NCBI RefSeq assembly: GCF_014174495.1
Contig: NZ_JACJHR010000014.1
Coordinates: 62,001 to 126,000, forward strand
DNA from: Amycolatopsis echigonensis
GTDB taxonomy: Bacteria; Actinomycetota; Actinomycetes; Mycobacteriales; Pseudonocardiaceae
Length of the DNA stretch: 64,000 nucleotides
Direction: 5' to 3'
Shown: piece by piece, positions 34,261-42,579 of the stretch
Position numbering within the stretch: position 1 is the stretch's first letter
How the letters are laid out: each line of letters starts with the position of its first letter
Position numbers and translations under genes: made by a program
The notes under the pieces: model-generated
What the model saw: the letters and a program-made list of their open reading frames with translations, nothing else
Database searches by the model: none
Told to the model about the DNA's origin: nothing

Positions 34261-34908
34261 GTGACAGCCGAGTCCCAGGAAAGCGCCCGCACCACGCGCG
34301 CCGAGCGCAAGAAGCAGGAACTGCGCCGCGAGATCATCGACGCGGCGTTCGACTGCTTCGCCGACCTCGGCTACCACGCCACCGGCATCTCCGACATCGC
34401 CACGAAGCTCGGCATCGGGCACGGCACCTTCTACCGCTACTTCCAGAACAAGCGCGACATCGTCGACCACGTCATCGACGACCTGGTCGCCCGCATCGTC
34501 ACCGCGCTCACCGCGGAGAACGCGCCGGACGCGGTGTCTACTTTGGACGCCTACCGCGAGCAGACCGCCCGGATCGGCGACGCGCTGGCGCAGATCTTCG
34601 GCGAGGACCCGCGCGTGCCGCGGCTGCTGCTGTTCGAAGCCGCCGGTATCGACAAAGCGATGGCGGCGCGGGTGCTGGACTTCTTCGAACTGGCCACGGA
34701 GCTGACCGCGGCGTATCTGTCGCACGGCGTGGAACTCGGGTACCTGCGCGCGGATCTCGACATCGAGAACAGCGCGCGGGCGATCAACGGGATGATCCTG
34801 GCGTCGGCGATCGCCTCGCTGCGCAACCCGGATCCCGACGACCAGCGCCGGCTGAGCGAGGCCGTGCGGCGGATGATGTACGACGGGATCGCGGCCAGGC
34901 GAGACTGA
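34261..34908 (+). CDS. TetR-family regulator
   Basis: A 215-residue TetR protein: RREIIDAAFDCFADLGYHATGISDIATKLGIGHGTFYRYFQNKRDIVDHVID is the HTH; the C-terminal ligand domain is of the type near lipid-metabolism regulators. Starts with GTG at 34261. A TACACT -10 box at 34249-34254 places the transcript start at this GTG, so translation is probably leaderless. It faces the monooxygenase gene across 80 bp. Confidence 0.9.
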   Translation: MTAESQESARTTRAERKKQELRREIIDAAFDCFADLGYHATGISDIATKLGIGHGTFYRYFQNKRDIVDHVIDDLVARIVTALTAENAPDAVSTLDAYREQTARIGDALAQIFGEDPRVPRLLLFEAAGIDKAMAARVLDFFELATELTAAYLSHGVELGYLRADLDIENSARAINGMILASAIASLRNPDPDDQRRLSEAVRRMMYDGIAARRD

Positions 34909-34950
34909 CGGCGGTCAGGGTCGCTGTCCTCCGCGGACATCTGTGACAGC

Positions 34951-35412
34951 TCAGAGGCGACGAGACAAGTAGGTGCTGTTCGGGTCGTCCCGGTAGCTTC
35001 CGAACGGTGCGCACGGGGTGAAGCCCGCTCGCAGGTACAAAGCGCGGGCCGGGGCGAAGAACTCCATGCTGCCGGTCTCCAGGGAGATACGTTCGATGCC
35101 GCGGTCTTTGGCGTCCTGGAGCAGGTGATCCAGGAGCCTGCGGGCGATGCCTTCCCCGCGGCGGGCGGGGTCGGTGCGCATGCTTTTGAGTTCCTCGTGC
35201 CGCGGTTCCAGTGCCGCCAGGGCTGCGGTGCCGACGATGCACTGGTCGTCCTGGACGGTCCAGAGCCGGACCTCGGGACGCTGGAGCGCGGCCAGGTCGA
35301 GGGCGTGCCTGCTCTCCGCGGGGGCGGTCGGTGCGAGGTCGTCCAAGTGCGCCTGGAGGAAGGCCCGGAGTTGCGGGTTCGCGAAGTCGGCTCGGTCGAT
35401 CAGCAACGGCAT
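34951..35412 (-). CDS. GNAT acetyltransferase
   Basis: A 153-residue Acetyltransf_1 protein: MRTDPARRGEGIARRLLDHLLQDAKDRGIERISLETGSMEFFAPARALYLRAGFTPCAPFGSY contains the RRGEGIA acetyl-CoA loop and the terminal substrate strand. It resembles the PA4794/YsnE-like N-acetyltransferases. Substrate unknown. ATG start, single-gene unit. Confidence 0.9.
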   Translation of the reverse strand: MPLLIDRADFANPQLRAFLQAHLDDLAPTAPAESRHALDLAALQRPEVRLWTVQDDQCIVGTAALAALEPRHEELKSMRTDPARRGEGIARRLLDHLLQDAKDRGIERISLETGSMEFFAPARALYLRAGFTPCAPFGSYRDDPNSTYLSRRL

Positions 35413-35499
35413 GGCCCCAGGCTGCCTCGCGGATGTTTCGCGGTTGTTGCGGCCGCACCCAATGTGCCGTTCGGTGCGTCACATCGGGTGCGGTCCGGG

Positions 35500-37080
35500 C
35501 TAGAGCGCCAACCGCGGCCAGGAAGCCGTGTCGCGCAACAACTGTCGGTCGTGCGTGGCCAGCACCACCGCGGCCGGGGTCGAGTGCAGGGCGTCGGTCA
35601 GCTCGTCCACCAGCGTCGCGGACAGGTGGTTCGTCGGCTCGTCCAGCAGCAGTACCTGCGGGCGCGCGGCCAGAACCAGTGCCAGATCCAGCCGTCGCCG
35701 GGCTCCGGTCGACAGCTCGGCGATCGGGCGGTGGCGGTCGTATCCGCTGAGCAAGCCCAGGTCAGCCGCGCCCGGGAACCGTTGTTCGAGCAGTTCGGCA
35801 GCAGTCCGCCGGGCGGGGAGGCCGGATTCCTGGCCCAGCCAGCCGATCCGCACCGAGCGGGCGCGCGTGACGGTGCCCGACGTCGGCTCCAGCGCCCCGG
35901 CCAGAACCGCCAGCAGGGTCGACTTTCCCGCCCCGTTCCGGCCGGTGACGACAAGCCGGTCCGCGCCGCCGAGGGTGAGGTCGACGGGGTGGTCCAGCCG
36001 TCCGGCGACGGCCACCCCGGCCGCCCGCAGGGCGACTGTTCCTTGGTGCTGCGGCAGTTCCGGCATGGCGAACCGAGCCGGTGGCGGCGGAACAGCCACT
36101 ACGTGCGCGCTCAGCTCCTCCTGCCGCCGGTGCACGGCGCGGACCAACCCGGGCGCACGGGTCGCGCGGGTGTGCCTGCCGTGGCCCTTTTCCGGACGCC
36201 AGTTGTCGCGCAATCGGTTCTGTGCGGCGGAAAGGTCGTCCGCCAGCCGCTGTCGTTCCGCGAGCTGCTCGGCGTGCAGTGCCGCCCACCGAGCCCGTTC
36301 GGCCTGCCTGGCCTCGACATACGCCGCATAGCCGCCGCCGTAACCGCGCGGCCGGCCGTCGCTCGACGGGTCGAGGTCCAGCACGGACGTCGCGACGTCG
36401 GCGAGCAACGCGCGGTCGTGGCTCACCAGCACGACCACACCCGGGTACGCGCGCAGCTGCTCGGTCAGGTGCGCGAGACCGGACGCGTCGAGGTGGTTGG
36501 TCGGCTCGTCCAGCAGCAGCACGGAATGCCCCGCGCCGAGCAGGCACGCCAGCCGGACCCGATGCCGCTGCCCGACCGACAACGTGCCGAGCGGACGGCT
36601 CCGATCGTCGACCGCGTTCAGCGCGGCCAGCGAAACCTCGACGCGCCGGTCCGCGTCCCACGCGTCGAGGGCTTCGGCGGCCGAGAGCGCGGCGGCGAAG
36701 GCGTCGTCCGCACCGGACTGTCCTTCGGCGAGCGCGGTCGTCGCGGCTTCCAAACAGGCCAACGCATTGCGGACAGCCGCCAGTTCGAGATCGATCAGAT
36801 CACCGACGGTTTCCAGCTCTCCCAAGGGAATCTGCTGGTCGGCAACACCGATCGTGCCCGCGCGGCGGACCTCGCCGCGGTCGACCGGCTGAGTCCCGGC
36901 CAGCACGCGCAACAGGGTGGTCTTGCCCCGCCCGTTCTCGCCGACAACGGCGACCCGGTCGCCGGCCGCCGCGACCAGATCGACCCCGGCAAGCACCGGA
37001 CGGCCGCCGAAGGCGACGTGGACGTCGGACAGCCGGACATGCGCCGTGCGCACCAGCGCAGGCGAAAGCGGAGATGTCAT
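35500..37080 (-). CDS. ABC-F protein (antibiotic-resistance-type, ribosome protection)
   Basis: A 526-residue protein with two ATPase domains and no membrane helices. First domain: GENGRGKTT and signature LSVGQRHRVRLACLL with LLLDEPTNHLD. The interdomain linker (about 240-310, EARQAERARWAALHAEQLAERQRL...) is the antibiotic-tip region. Second domain: GRNGAGKST, LSTGARRRLDLALVL and LLLDEPTNHL. Both signatures deviate from LSGGQ. ABC-F proteins of this size displace macrolide, lincosamide, pleuromutilin or related drugs from the 23S peptidyl transferase centre. The upstream leader peptide and hairpins (37127-37233) indicate inducible expression by attenuation. GGAGG lies 10 bp before the ATG. 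Confidence 0.9.
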   Translation of the reverse strand: MTSPLSPALVRTAHVRLSDVHVAFGGRPVLAGVDLVAAAGDRVAVVGENGRGKTTLLRVLAGTQPVDRGEVRRAGTIGVADQQIPLGELETVGDLIDLELAAVRNALACLEAATTALAEGQSGADDAFAAALSAAEALDAWDADRRVEVSLAALNAVDDRSRPLGTLSVGQRHRVRLACLLGAGHSVLLLDEPTNHLDASGLAHLTEQLRAYPGVVVLVSHDRALLADVATSVLDLDPSSDGRPRGYGGGYAAYVEARQAERARWAALHAEQLAERQRLADDLSAAQNRLRDNWRPEKGHGRHTRATRAPGLVRAVHRRQEELSAHVVAVPPPPARFAMPELPQHQGTVALRAAGVAVAGRLDHPVDLTLGGADRLVVTGRNGAGKSTLLAVLAGALEPTSGTVTRARSVRIGWLGQESGLPARRTAAELLEQRFPGAADLGLLSGYDRHRPIAELSTGARRRLDLALVLAARPQVLLLDEPTNHLSATLVDELTDALHSTPAAVVLATHDRQLLRDTASWPRLAL

Positions 37081-37126
37081 GAAGGAAATGCCTCCGAGGA
37101 AACGTGATCAGCAACAAGGACGAGGG

Positions 37127-37166
37127 CCGGTGCCGCGAACGCGCGCGGCACCGGTGGAGGCGGTGC
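37127..37166 (-). promoter_or_regulatory. Attenuator: alternative terminator and antiterminator hairpins
   Basis: On the coding (minus) strand, a perfect 11-bp stem (CCGGTGCCGCG and complement) with a 6-nt loop occupies 37154-37127, followed by a U-containing CCTTGTT. A second stem, GCACCG-N7-CGGTGC (37166-37148), uses the same CGGTGC as the 5' arm of the first, so the two exclude each other. The second starts five bases after the leader-peptide stop. Together with the leader ORF this is the standard arrangement of ribosome-mediated transcription attenuation ahead of ABC-F genes. Confidence 0.75.
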
Positions 37167-37170
37167 TCCC

Positions 37171-37233
37171 TCAGAGGTAGAGCTGGTGCTGTATCACGAT
37201 CGCCAGGGTAAAGATCTTCCCGGCGGCGCGCAT
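37171..37233 (-). CDS. Leader peptide of the ABC-F attenuator
   Basis: Twenty codons starting MRAAGKIFTLAIV and ending QHQLYL, with ATG at 37233 and TGA at 37171. A hydrophobic middle followed by polar residues is like known macrolide/lincosamide-sensing leader peptides. The stop lies 5 nt before the antiterminator stem and 90 nt before the ABC-F ATG. A ribosome site is weak (GGTGAA about 12 nt upstream), which fits the TAATTC -10-like sequence and possibly a very short leader. Stalling of drug-bound ribosomes here would favour read-through. Confidence 0.65.
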   Translation of the reverse strand: MRAAGKIFTLAIVIQHQLYL

Positions 37234-37238
37234 CCGAA

Positions 37239-37690
37239 TTAGCGGTTCACCGCGCGAACCGCCAGCACGATCGGGAGCGGGGCCCCGGTCTCGGCGAACC
37301 GCTCGAAAGTCAGACCGGCGTCGAGGAACGCGTTCAGCAATGCTGGCAACGGCCGGTGCGTCGCCCCGACTTTGTCGCGGGATTCCCTGGTCGGTCCAGG
37401 ATTCCTTGGTCCAGTGCCCGTCGAGGTAGCCAGGGCGGACGAGCACGGCGGCCGGGTCGCCGCGGTCGGCGAATCCGCCGCAGAAGCACGGATGGACGCC
37501 GACGTGCACGAACACTCCGCCCGGCCGCAGTACTCTCGCCACCTCGCGCAGCACGGCGAAATACGCGGGCATGTCGGTGCGCGCGAGCACCGAGACGACC
37601 GCGGCGACGCTGCTGTCCCGAACCGGCAGCCGGGTCGGCCTGGGCGATCGGCAGCCGGGAGATCTCGTCCTATGCCGCCACCGCTCCAGT
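37239..37690 (-). pseudogene. Frameshifted SAM-dependent methyltransferase
   Basis: Pieces in different frames together give a class I methyltransferase: SRLPIAQADP, then RLPVRDSSVAAVVSVLARTDMPAYFAVLREVARVLRPGGVFVHVGVHPCFCGGFADR...GYLDGHWTKESWTDQGI, then in a third frame RDKVGATHRPLPALLNAFLDAGLTFERFAETGAPLPIVLAVRAVNR and TAA at 37239. The SAM-binding N-terminus (VLDLGCGxG) is missing. At least two frame disruptions and loss of the first 80 or so codons are required. It ends 5 bp before the ABC-F leader peptide. Confidence 0.7.
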
Positions 37691-37721
37691 GCACTGCCGA
37701 CCAGCCCCGGGCCGCCACCGA

Positions 37722-38285
37722 TTACGCGTTCGGCGAAGAAACCTTTCGCGCACAGAGGATCGTGTCGTGCAGTTCCCCGCCGGGGACCTTCCGGGTGCGG
37801 TTCTCGGCGACCGTGATCACCCACTGCTCGTCGTCCAGCCCGACGTCGTGGACGGTGATCGTCGACTCCGGGGGATGCAGTTCCCCGTGGTGATGCCCGA
37901 CCACCAGCAAGGTCCCGCCCGGCGCGACCCACTCCGCGAGCCGCCCGAACAACGGGCCGGCGGCGTGCACGTAGTGCGTGGCGACCAGGTCGAACTGCCC
38001 GGACGGGGTCCAGTTCAGCAGGTCAGCGCAGACCCACTCGACCTTGCTCGAGCGTTCGCGCGCATGTCGCAGCACTTCCTCCGACAGGTCGACGGCCGTC
38101 ACCTGCCATCCGTTCTCGGCGAGCCAGCGCGCTTCCGCACCCTCCCCGCAGCCGGCGTCCAGCGCTCGTCCGGGCGGGAGTTTCCCCGCCTCCTCGACGA
38201 GCTGCGGATGCGGTCCGAGCTGCGCGTGCCCGGCGGCGCCAGCCCAGTGCTCGTCCCAATAGGCCTGATCGAATGCATGCGGCAC
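37722..38285 (-). CDS. Class I SAM-dependent methyltransferase
   Basis: A 187-residue enzyme: AYWDEHW start, ALDAGCGEGAEARWLAENGWQVTAVDLSEEVLRHA for SAM binding, FDLVATHYVH and APGGTLLVVGHHHGELHPP. It belongs to the TehB/UbiE-like small methyltransferases of actinomycetes. GTG start with AAGGA upstream. It faces an XRE-cupin regulator, with a TGGCAAG dyad between them. Substrate unknown. Confidence 0.88.
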   Translation of the reverse strand: MPHAFDQAYWDEHWAGAAGHAQLGPHPQLVEEAGKLPPGRALDAGCGEGAEARWLAENGWQVTAVDLSEEVLRHARERSSKVEWVCADLLNWTPSGQFDLVATHYVHAAGPLFGRLAEWVAPGGTLLVVGHHHGELHPPESTITVHDVGLDDEQWVITVAENRTRKVPGGELHDTILCARKVSSPNA

Positions 38286-38336
38286 AACGGTTCCTTTCCT
38301 GGTTCCCGTTCCACCCTGCGAGCCCTCGGGCACAAC

Positions 38337-38354
38337 TGGCAAGCAACCTTGCCA
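38337..38354. promoter_or_regulatory. Operator between methyltransferase and XRE-cupin gene
   Basis: TGGCAAG-CAAC-CTTGCCA, perfect 7-bp arms, 18 bp before the XRE-cupin ATG and 51 bp from the methyltransferase start. A CTTGCCAATCTGTCA continuation follows. The XRE-cupin protein is the likely ligand. Confidence 0.65.
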
Positions 38355-38372
38355 ATCTGTCAAACTCGGCAG

Positions 38373-38951
38373 ATGGACGACGAACGCGCCTTGGACGCAG
38401 TCGGCCCCCGGTTGCGCGAGCTGCGCCGGAAACGGGAGGTCACGCTGGCCGAGCTGTCCGCGCGGACCGGCATCGCGACCAGCACCCTGTCCCGGCTCGA
38501 GTCCGGCCACCGGCGGCCCACCCTCGAACAACTGCTGCCGCTCGCCCGCGCGCACGGCGTGACCCTTGACGAGCTGGTCGACGCTCCGCCAACCGGCGAC
38601 CCGCGCATCCACCTCCGTCCGATCAGCTGCGCCGACGGCGTGACGATCCTGCCGTTGACGCGCCGTCCGGGCGGAATCCAGGCGTACAAATTCATCGTGC
38701 CCGGACAACGGAAGCCACCGGAACCCGATCCCAAGACCCACGAGGGCTACGAGTGGACATATGTCCTCAATGGACAGTTAAGGCTGCTCCTCGGCGAGCA
38801 CGACCTGACACTTTCTCCCGGCGAGGCAGCGGAATTCGACACCCGGGTGCCGCACTGGTTCGGCGCGGCGTCGGCGGAGCCGGTCGAGTACCTGTGCCTG
38901 ATCGGACGGCAGGGCCAGCGCGCGCACGTGCGGGCCGCGCCTAAGGCGTAA
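38373..38951 (+). CDS. XRE-cupin transcriptional regulator
   Basis: A 192-residue protein. VGPRLRELRRKREVTLAELSARTGIATSTLSRLESGHRRPTLEQLLPLARAHGVTLDELV is the XRE HTH; the second half (GYEWTYVLNGQLRLLLGEHDLTLSPGEAAEFDTRVPHWFGA) is a cupin beta-barrel for ligand sensing. Such regulators often control a neighbouring transporter or enzyme, here most likely the divergent methyltransferase. Overlaps the end of the sigma-factor gene by 11 bp. Confidence 0.92.
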   Translation: MDDERALDAVGPRLRELRRKREVTLAELSARTGIATSTLSRLESGHRRPTLEQLLPLARAHGVTLDELVDAPPTGDPRIHLRPISCADGVTILPLTRRPGGIQAYKFIVPGQRKPPEPDPKTHEGYEWTYVLNGQLRLLLGEHDLTLSPGEAAEFDTRVPHWFGAASAEPVEYLCLIGRQGQRAHVRAAPKA

Positions 38952-39906
38952 CCGACGCGGGCAGACCGAAGGCCGGGAAATGCTCTCCGCCGAGGAAGGA
39001 CGTGAGGTCGGAGATCCGATCCTCGCACAGGGTCAGGACGGTGATGGACCACGCCTCGTGCGGCGCCGCGGGTGAACCGCCGAGGTAGAACGCGACCGCG
39101 GGTTGGGCGTTCGCGCTGGTCAGCCGGAACCGCCAGCTCGGGCAACGCGTCATCGGAACCTGGAATGCGAACTCGACGACGGCGTCGCGGCCGCGGTACC
39201 AATGCGGCAGTGGCGGCATCGACCAGGTGACGTCCTCGGTCAGCAGGTTCACCAGGCCGTCGACATCGCCTTCGGCAAGGGCGGTCGCGAAACCGGTCAC
39301 GAGTTCCTGCAGGCGGGCGTCGTCGAGGGTGCGGAGCGTCTGCTGCTGAGTGCGAGCGGGGACGCGGGCCGAGATGGTCCGGCGGGCGCGGGCCAGGGCG
39401 GAATTCACCGAGGTCACGGACGTTTCCATCATCGTGGCGATCTCGGCGGCGGAGAAGCCGAGGACGTCGAACAGCAGCAGCGCCGCCCGCTGGTTCCCCG
39501 GCAGATGACGGCACGCGGCGACGAAAGCGAGTTCGACCGCCTCGCGTTGTTCGTAGCTAGCCCCCGGCACGTCGGGGTACGGACCGAGCCAAGCCACGTC
39601 GGTGCGCGGAACCGAGTCGAGCACGACCTGTTCGCTCGACGGCCCCAGGTCGACCGGCAACGCACGACGGCCGCGCTGGTCGATGAGGTCCAGGCAGGTG
39701 CGCGTGGCGACTGTGTACAGCCAGGTCCGCAGCGCGCTCCGGCCCTCGAATCCCGGCAGCCCGCGCCACGCCCGCAACAACGCCTCCTGCACGGCGTCGT
39801 CGGCATCGTGAATCGAGCCGAGCATCCGGTAACAGTGCGCACGCAATTCCGCACGCAACGGGGCCACCGCCCGGGTGAACGCGGCTTCCGAAGAAAATTC
39901 CCCCAC
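38941..39906 (-). CDS. ECF sigma factor with SnoaL-like C-terminal domain
   Basis: A 321-residue sigma-70 family factor: region 2 (HCYRMLGSIHDADDAVQEALLRAWRGLPGFEGRSALRTWLYTVATRTCLDLIDQRGRR), region 4 (RHLPGNQRAALLLFDVLGFSAAEIATMMETSVTSVNSALARARRT) and a C-terminal SnoaL/NTF2-like domain (LVTGFATALAEGDVDGLVNLLTEDVTWSMPPLPHWYRG). This is the SigG/SigJ-type group in which the SnoaL domain replaces an anti-sigma factor. No anti-sigma gene is adjacent. GTG start. The divergent neighbour is a mycothiol-enzyme-like gene. Confidence 0.9.
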   Translation of the reverse strand: MGEFSSEAAFTRAVAPLRAELRAHCYRMLGSIHDADDAVQEALLRAWRGLPGFEGRSALRTWLYTVATRTCLDLIDQRGRRALPVDLGPSSEQVVLDSVPRTDVAWLGPYPDVPGASYEQREAVELAFVAACRHLPGNQRAALLLFDVLGFSAAEIATMMETSVTSVNSALARARRTISARVPARTQQQTLRTLDDARLQELVTGFATALAEGDVDGLVNLLTEDVTWSMPPLPHWYRGRDAVVEFAFQVPMTRCPSWRFRLTSANAQPAVAFYLGGSPAAPHEAWSITVLTLCEDRISDLTSFLGGEHFPAFGLPASVTP

Positions 39907-39968
39907 GCCCGACGATTCTGCCGCATCCGGCCGGTCTCACCTGGCAACGACTACCGAGGAGACCTGGC

Positions 39969-40586
39969 ATGACCGCACTCTGGCCGCAGATCCACGCCGA
40001 ACGCGCCGCGCTGGCCGACGACCTGGCCCACCTGTCCGACGCCCGCTGGAGCACGCCGTCGCTGTGCGCGGGCCTCTCCGTCCGCGAGGTGCTGGCCCAC
40101 CTCACCGCGGGCGCTTCGCTCACGCCGGCGCGCTGGATGGCAGGCGTGCTCCGCTGCCGTTTCGACTTCGATCGCCAGGTCGCGATGCGTTTGGCCGAGT
40201 ACCTCGGCGACAGCCCGGCCGACACCGCGGCCCGCTTCCGCCGGGTCGTCACCAGCACGACCAAGCCGCCGTTACCGGTCGTGGCGATGCTCGGAGAAAC
40301 CGTCGTGCACGGCGAGGACATCCGCCGTCCGCTCGGAATCCGCCGCGAGTATCCGGTCGGCACGCTCACCGCGGTGGCCCGCTACTACCTCGGTTCCGAC
40401 CTCGTCGTACTCGCCAAAGGACGCGTCCGCGGCCTCCGCCTCGAAGCCACCGACAGTGATTTTTCCGGCGGCTCGGGACCACTCGTGTCCGGCCCGACGC
40501 TCGCGCTGATCATGGCCATGACCGGCCGTTCCCGGTTCCTCGACGACCTGGACGGCGACGGCGTCGAGGTCCTGCGGGGGCGCTGA
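39969..40586 (+). CDS. Mycothiol-dependent maleylpyruvate isomerase-family protein
   Basis: A 205-residue DinB/MDMPI-like four-helix protein: HAERAALADDLAHLSDARWSTPSLCAGLSVREVLAHLTAGASLT is the TIGR03083-type opening with the metal-binding His, and ETVVHGEDIRRPLG the second conserved block. Members use mycothiol in isomerisation or transfer reactions. Here the reaction is unknown. ATG with GAGGAG upstream. The divergent gene is the ECF sigma factor, which may drive its transcription. Confidence 0.85.
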   Translation: MTALWPQIHAERAALADDLAHLSDARWSTPSLCAGLSVREVLAHLTAGASLTPARWMAGVLRCRFDFDRQVAMRLAEYLGDSPADTAARFRRVVTSTTKPPLPVVAMLGETVVHGEDIRRPLGIRREYPVGTLTAVARYYLGSDLVVLAKGRVRGLRLEATDSDFSGGSGPLVSGPTLALIMAMTGRSRFLDDLDGDGVEVLRGR

Positions 40587-40591
40587 CGGGC

Positions 40592-40643
40592 TTGCACTCC
40601 ACCGCCAAGAGTTCTATAACAGTGGAGACAGTTATAGAACTCT
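40592..40643 (+). promoter_or_regulatory. trpBA promoter with paired GntR-type operators
   Basis: TTGCAC (40592-40597), 17 bp, TATAAC (40615-40620). A 13-bp perfect inverted repeat with a 10-bp spacer covers 40608-40643. Each arm holds GTTCTATAAC or its complement, itself an 8/10 palindrome of the GT-N-TA-N-AC kind bound by GntR/HutC regulators. One site covers the -10 and the other the start of transcription. Confidence 0.78.
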
Positions 40644-40655
40644 AAGGAGATGCTC

Positions 40656-41813
40656 ATGCGCACCCCGACCCAGAAAGGACGCTTCGGGGAGTACGGCGGG
40701 CGCTGGGTGCCGGAATCCCTGGTGCCCGCCTGCCTCGAAGTCGCCGACGCGTTCGAGAAGGCCTGGGTCGACCCCGGCTTCCGCGAGCAGCTCCAGACGA
40801 TGCTCGCCCGGCACGTCGGGCGGCCCACGCCGGTGACGCCCGCCGAGCGGTTGTCCGCGGAACTTGGCGTGCGCGTCGTGCTCAAACGGGAAGACCTCAC
40901 GCACACCGGATCGCACAAAATCAACAACGCGATCGGGCAGGCGCTGCTCGCGAAGCGGATGGGCAAGCACCGGCTGATCGCCGAGACCGGGGCCGGGATG
41001 CACGGCGTCGCGACGGCCACCGCGGGCGCGCTGCTCGACCTCCCGGTCACGGTGTTCATGGGTGAGCAGGACGTCGAACGCCAGTCGCACAACGTGTTCC
41101 GCATGCGCTACCTCGGCGCGGAGGTCGTCCCGGTCCGCTCCGGCAGCCGCACGCTCAAGGACGCGACCAGCGAGGCGATGCGGCACTGGGTCAGCTCGAC
41201 CGAGGAAGCCCACTACTGCCTCGGCTCGGTCGTCGGGCCGCATCCGTACCCGTGGATGGTGCGGGAATTCCAGCGCGTGATCGGCGACGAAGCTCGCGAG
41301 CAGCACGCAACCGTGCCGGATTTCGTCGTCGCGTGCGTCGGCGGCGGGTCCAACGCGGCGGGGACTTTTGCGGGATTCGCCGACACCAGCGCACGGCTGG
41401 TCGGAGTGGAAGCGGTCGGCGGATCGGGCGCGACATCCGGCCAGGCCGGGGTGCTGCACGGGTCACGGTCGCTGTTCCTGCAGGACGAGCACGGGCAGAT
41501 CCTCGAAGCCCATTCGATCGCGGCCGGGCTGGATTACCCCGGTGTCGGACCGGAACACGCGCATCTGCGCGACCTGGGCCGGGCGCGGTATGTCGCGGTC
41601 AACGACGAAGCCGCAGTCGCGGCGGCCGCGCAATTGGCTCGCACTGAAGGAATCATCCCGGCGCTCGAATCCGCGCACGCGCTCGCCTGGGTGGCCGAAG
41701 CCGCTGGCACGCCGGAACTTCCGGCTGGCTCGACGATTCTGCTCACCCTGTCCGGCCGCGGAGACAAGGACATCGCCACGCTGATCGCCCGCTCCGAGGA
41801 GTCCCGCGCATGA
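40656..41813 (+). CDS. trpB: Tryptophan synthase beta subunit
   Basis: A 385-residue Trp[16 protein letters not shown] is the start, Lys88 in [12 protein letters not shown] holds [16 protein letters not shown] binds the phosphate, and LSGRGDKD ends the catalytic core. It joins indole and serine to make tryptophan. It is unlinked to other trp genes. AAGGAG favours the ATG at 40656 over that at 40650. It overlaps trpA (ATGA), and the promoter carries GntR-type operators. Confidence 0.97.
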   Translation: MRTPTQKGRFGEYGGRWVPESLVPACLEVADAFEKAWVDPGFREQLQTMLARHVGRPTPVTPAERLSAELGVRVVLKREDLTHTGSHKINNAIGQALLAKRMGKHRLIAETGAGMHGVATATAGALLDLPVTVFMGEQDVERQSHNVFRMRYLGAEVVPVRSGSRTLKDATSEAMRHWVSSTEEAHYCLGSVVGPHPYPWMVREFQRVIGDEAREQHATVPDFVVACVGGGSNAAGTFAGFADTSARLVGVEAVGGSGATSGQAGVLHGSRSLFLQDEHGQILEAHSIAAGLDYPGVGPEHAHLRDLGRARYVAVNDEAAVAAAAQLARTEGIIPALESAHALAWVAEAAGTPELPAGSTILLTLSGRGDKDIATLIARSEESRA

Positions 41814-42538
41814 AAACCGACCGCAAGATCCTGATGCCGTATGTCACTGGCGGAATCACTCCACAGTGGACTACCTATCTTCCGGCGTTGGCGCAAGCCG
41901 GTGCGGACGCGATCGAAGTCGGAATCCCGTTCTCCGACCCCACTTTGGACGGCGCGACCATTCAGGAGGCGTCGAACGTCGCACTCGCCAACGGAACGAC
42001 TCCGCAGAGCGTCCTCAATGCCCTGCGAGAGACCACAGTGGACGTTCCGGTCATCGTGAGCACCTACGCAAACTTGGCCGTCCGCAAGGGGTTCTGTGCC
42101 GAGTTGAAAGAAGCCGGAGTCACCGGGCTGATCGTTCCGGACCTGCCGCTGGAGGAAGTACCCGCGATCGAGACGGACGCCGTCGACGCCGGAATCGAGC
42201 TGGCATTGCTGGTCTCCCCCGCGACGCCAGCCGACCGCGCACACGAGATCGCCGCGCGTTGCCGAGGTTTCGTCTACGCCGTCTCGTCGATGAGCACGAC
42301 CGGCGAACGCGACCACCTGCCTGCCTCCGCGATCGAGCTGGCCGCCCGGTTGGAGGCCACCACCGACCTGCCGATCCTGGTCGGTTTCGGCATCTCGCAG
42401 CCAGCGCACGCCGCTGAGGCGGCCCGTGTGGCCGACGGCGTGATCGTGGGCGCGGCGATCATGCGGCGGGTGCTCGACGGCGCTGGTCCAGAGCAGGTCG
42501 GCGAGTACGTCGCGACCATGCGGGCCGCGCTGGACTAG
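41810..42538 (+). CDS. trpA: Tryptophan synthase alpha subunit (short, divergent)
   Basis: A 242-residue TrpA, about 20 shorter than usual. The catalytic Glu is in [11 protein letters not shown] and the Asp in [11 protein letters not shown]. The phosphate-binding strands [11 protein letters not shown] and DGVIVGAAI are present. The expected glycine-rich VTG loop is replaced by [16 protein letters not shown]. It cleaves indole-glycerol phosphate and passes indole to TrpB. The divergence suggests a specialised copy rather than the housekeeping enzyme. Followed 41 bp later by the GntR gene, with a TAGAAT box at the junction. Confidence 0.93.
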   Translation: MKTDRKILMPYVTGGITPQWTTYLPALAQAGADAIEVGIPFSDPTLDGATIQEASNVALANGTTPQSVLNALRETTVDVPVIVSTYANLAVRKGFCAELKEAGVTGLIVPDLPLEEVPAIETDAVDAGIELALLVSPATPADRAHEIAARCRGFVYAVSSMSTTGERDHLPASAIELAARLEATTDLPILVGFGISQPAHAAEAARVADGVIVGAAIMRRVLDGAGPEQVGEYVATMRAALD

Positions 42539-42579
42539 AATCCGCTGGTCAAGCCAGAACTGGACCAGAACGGACGCGC

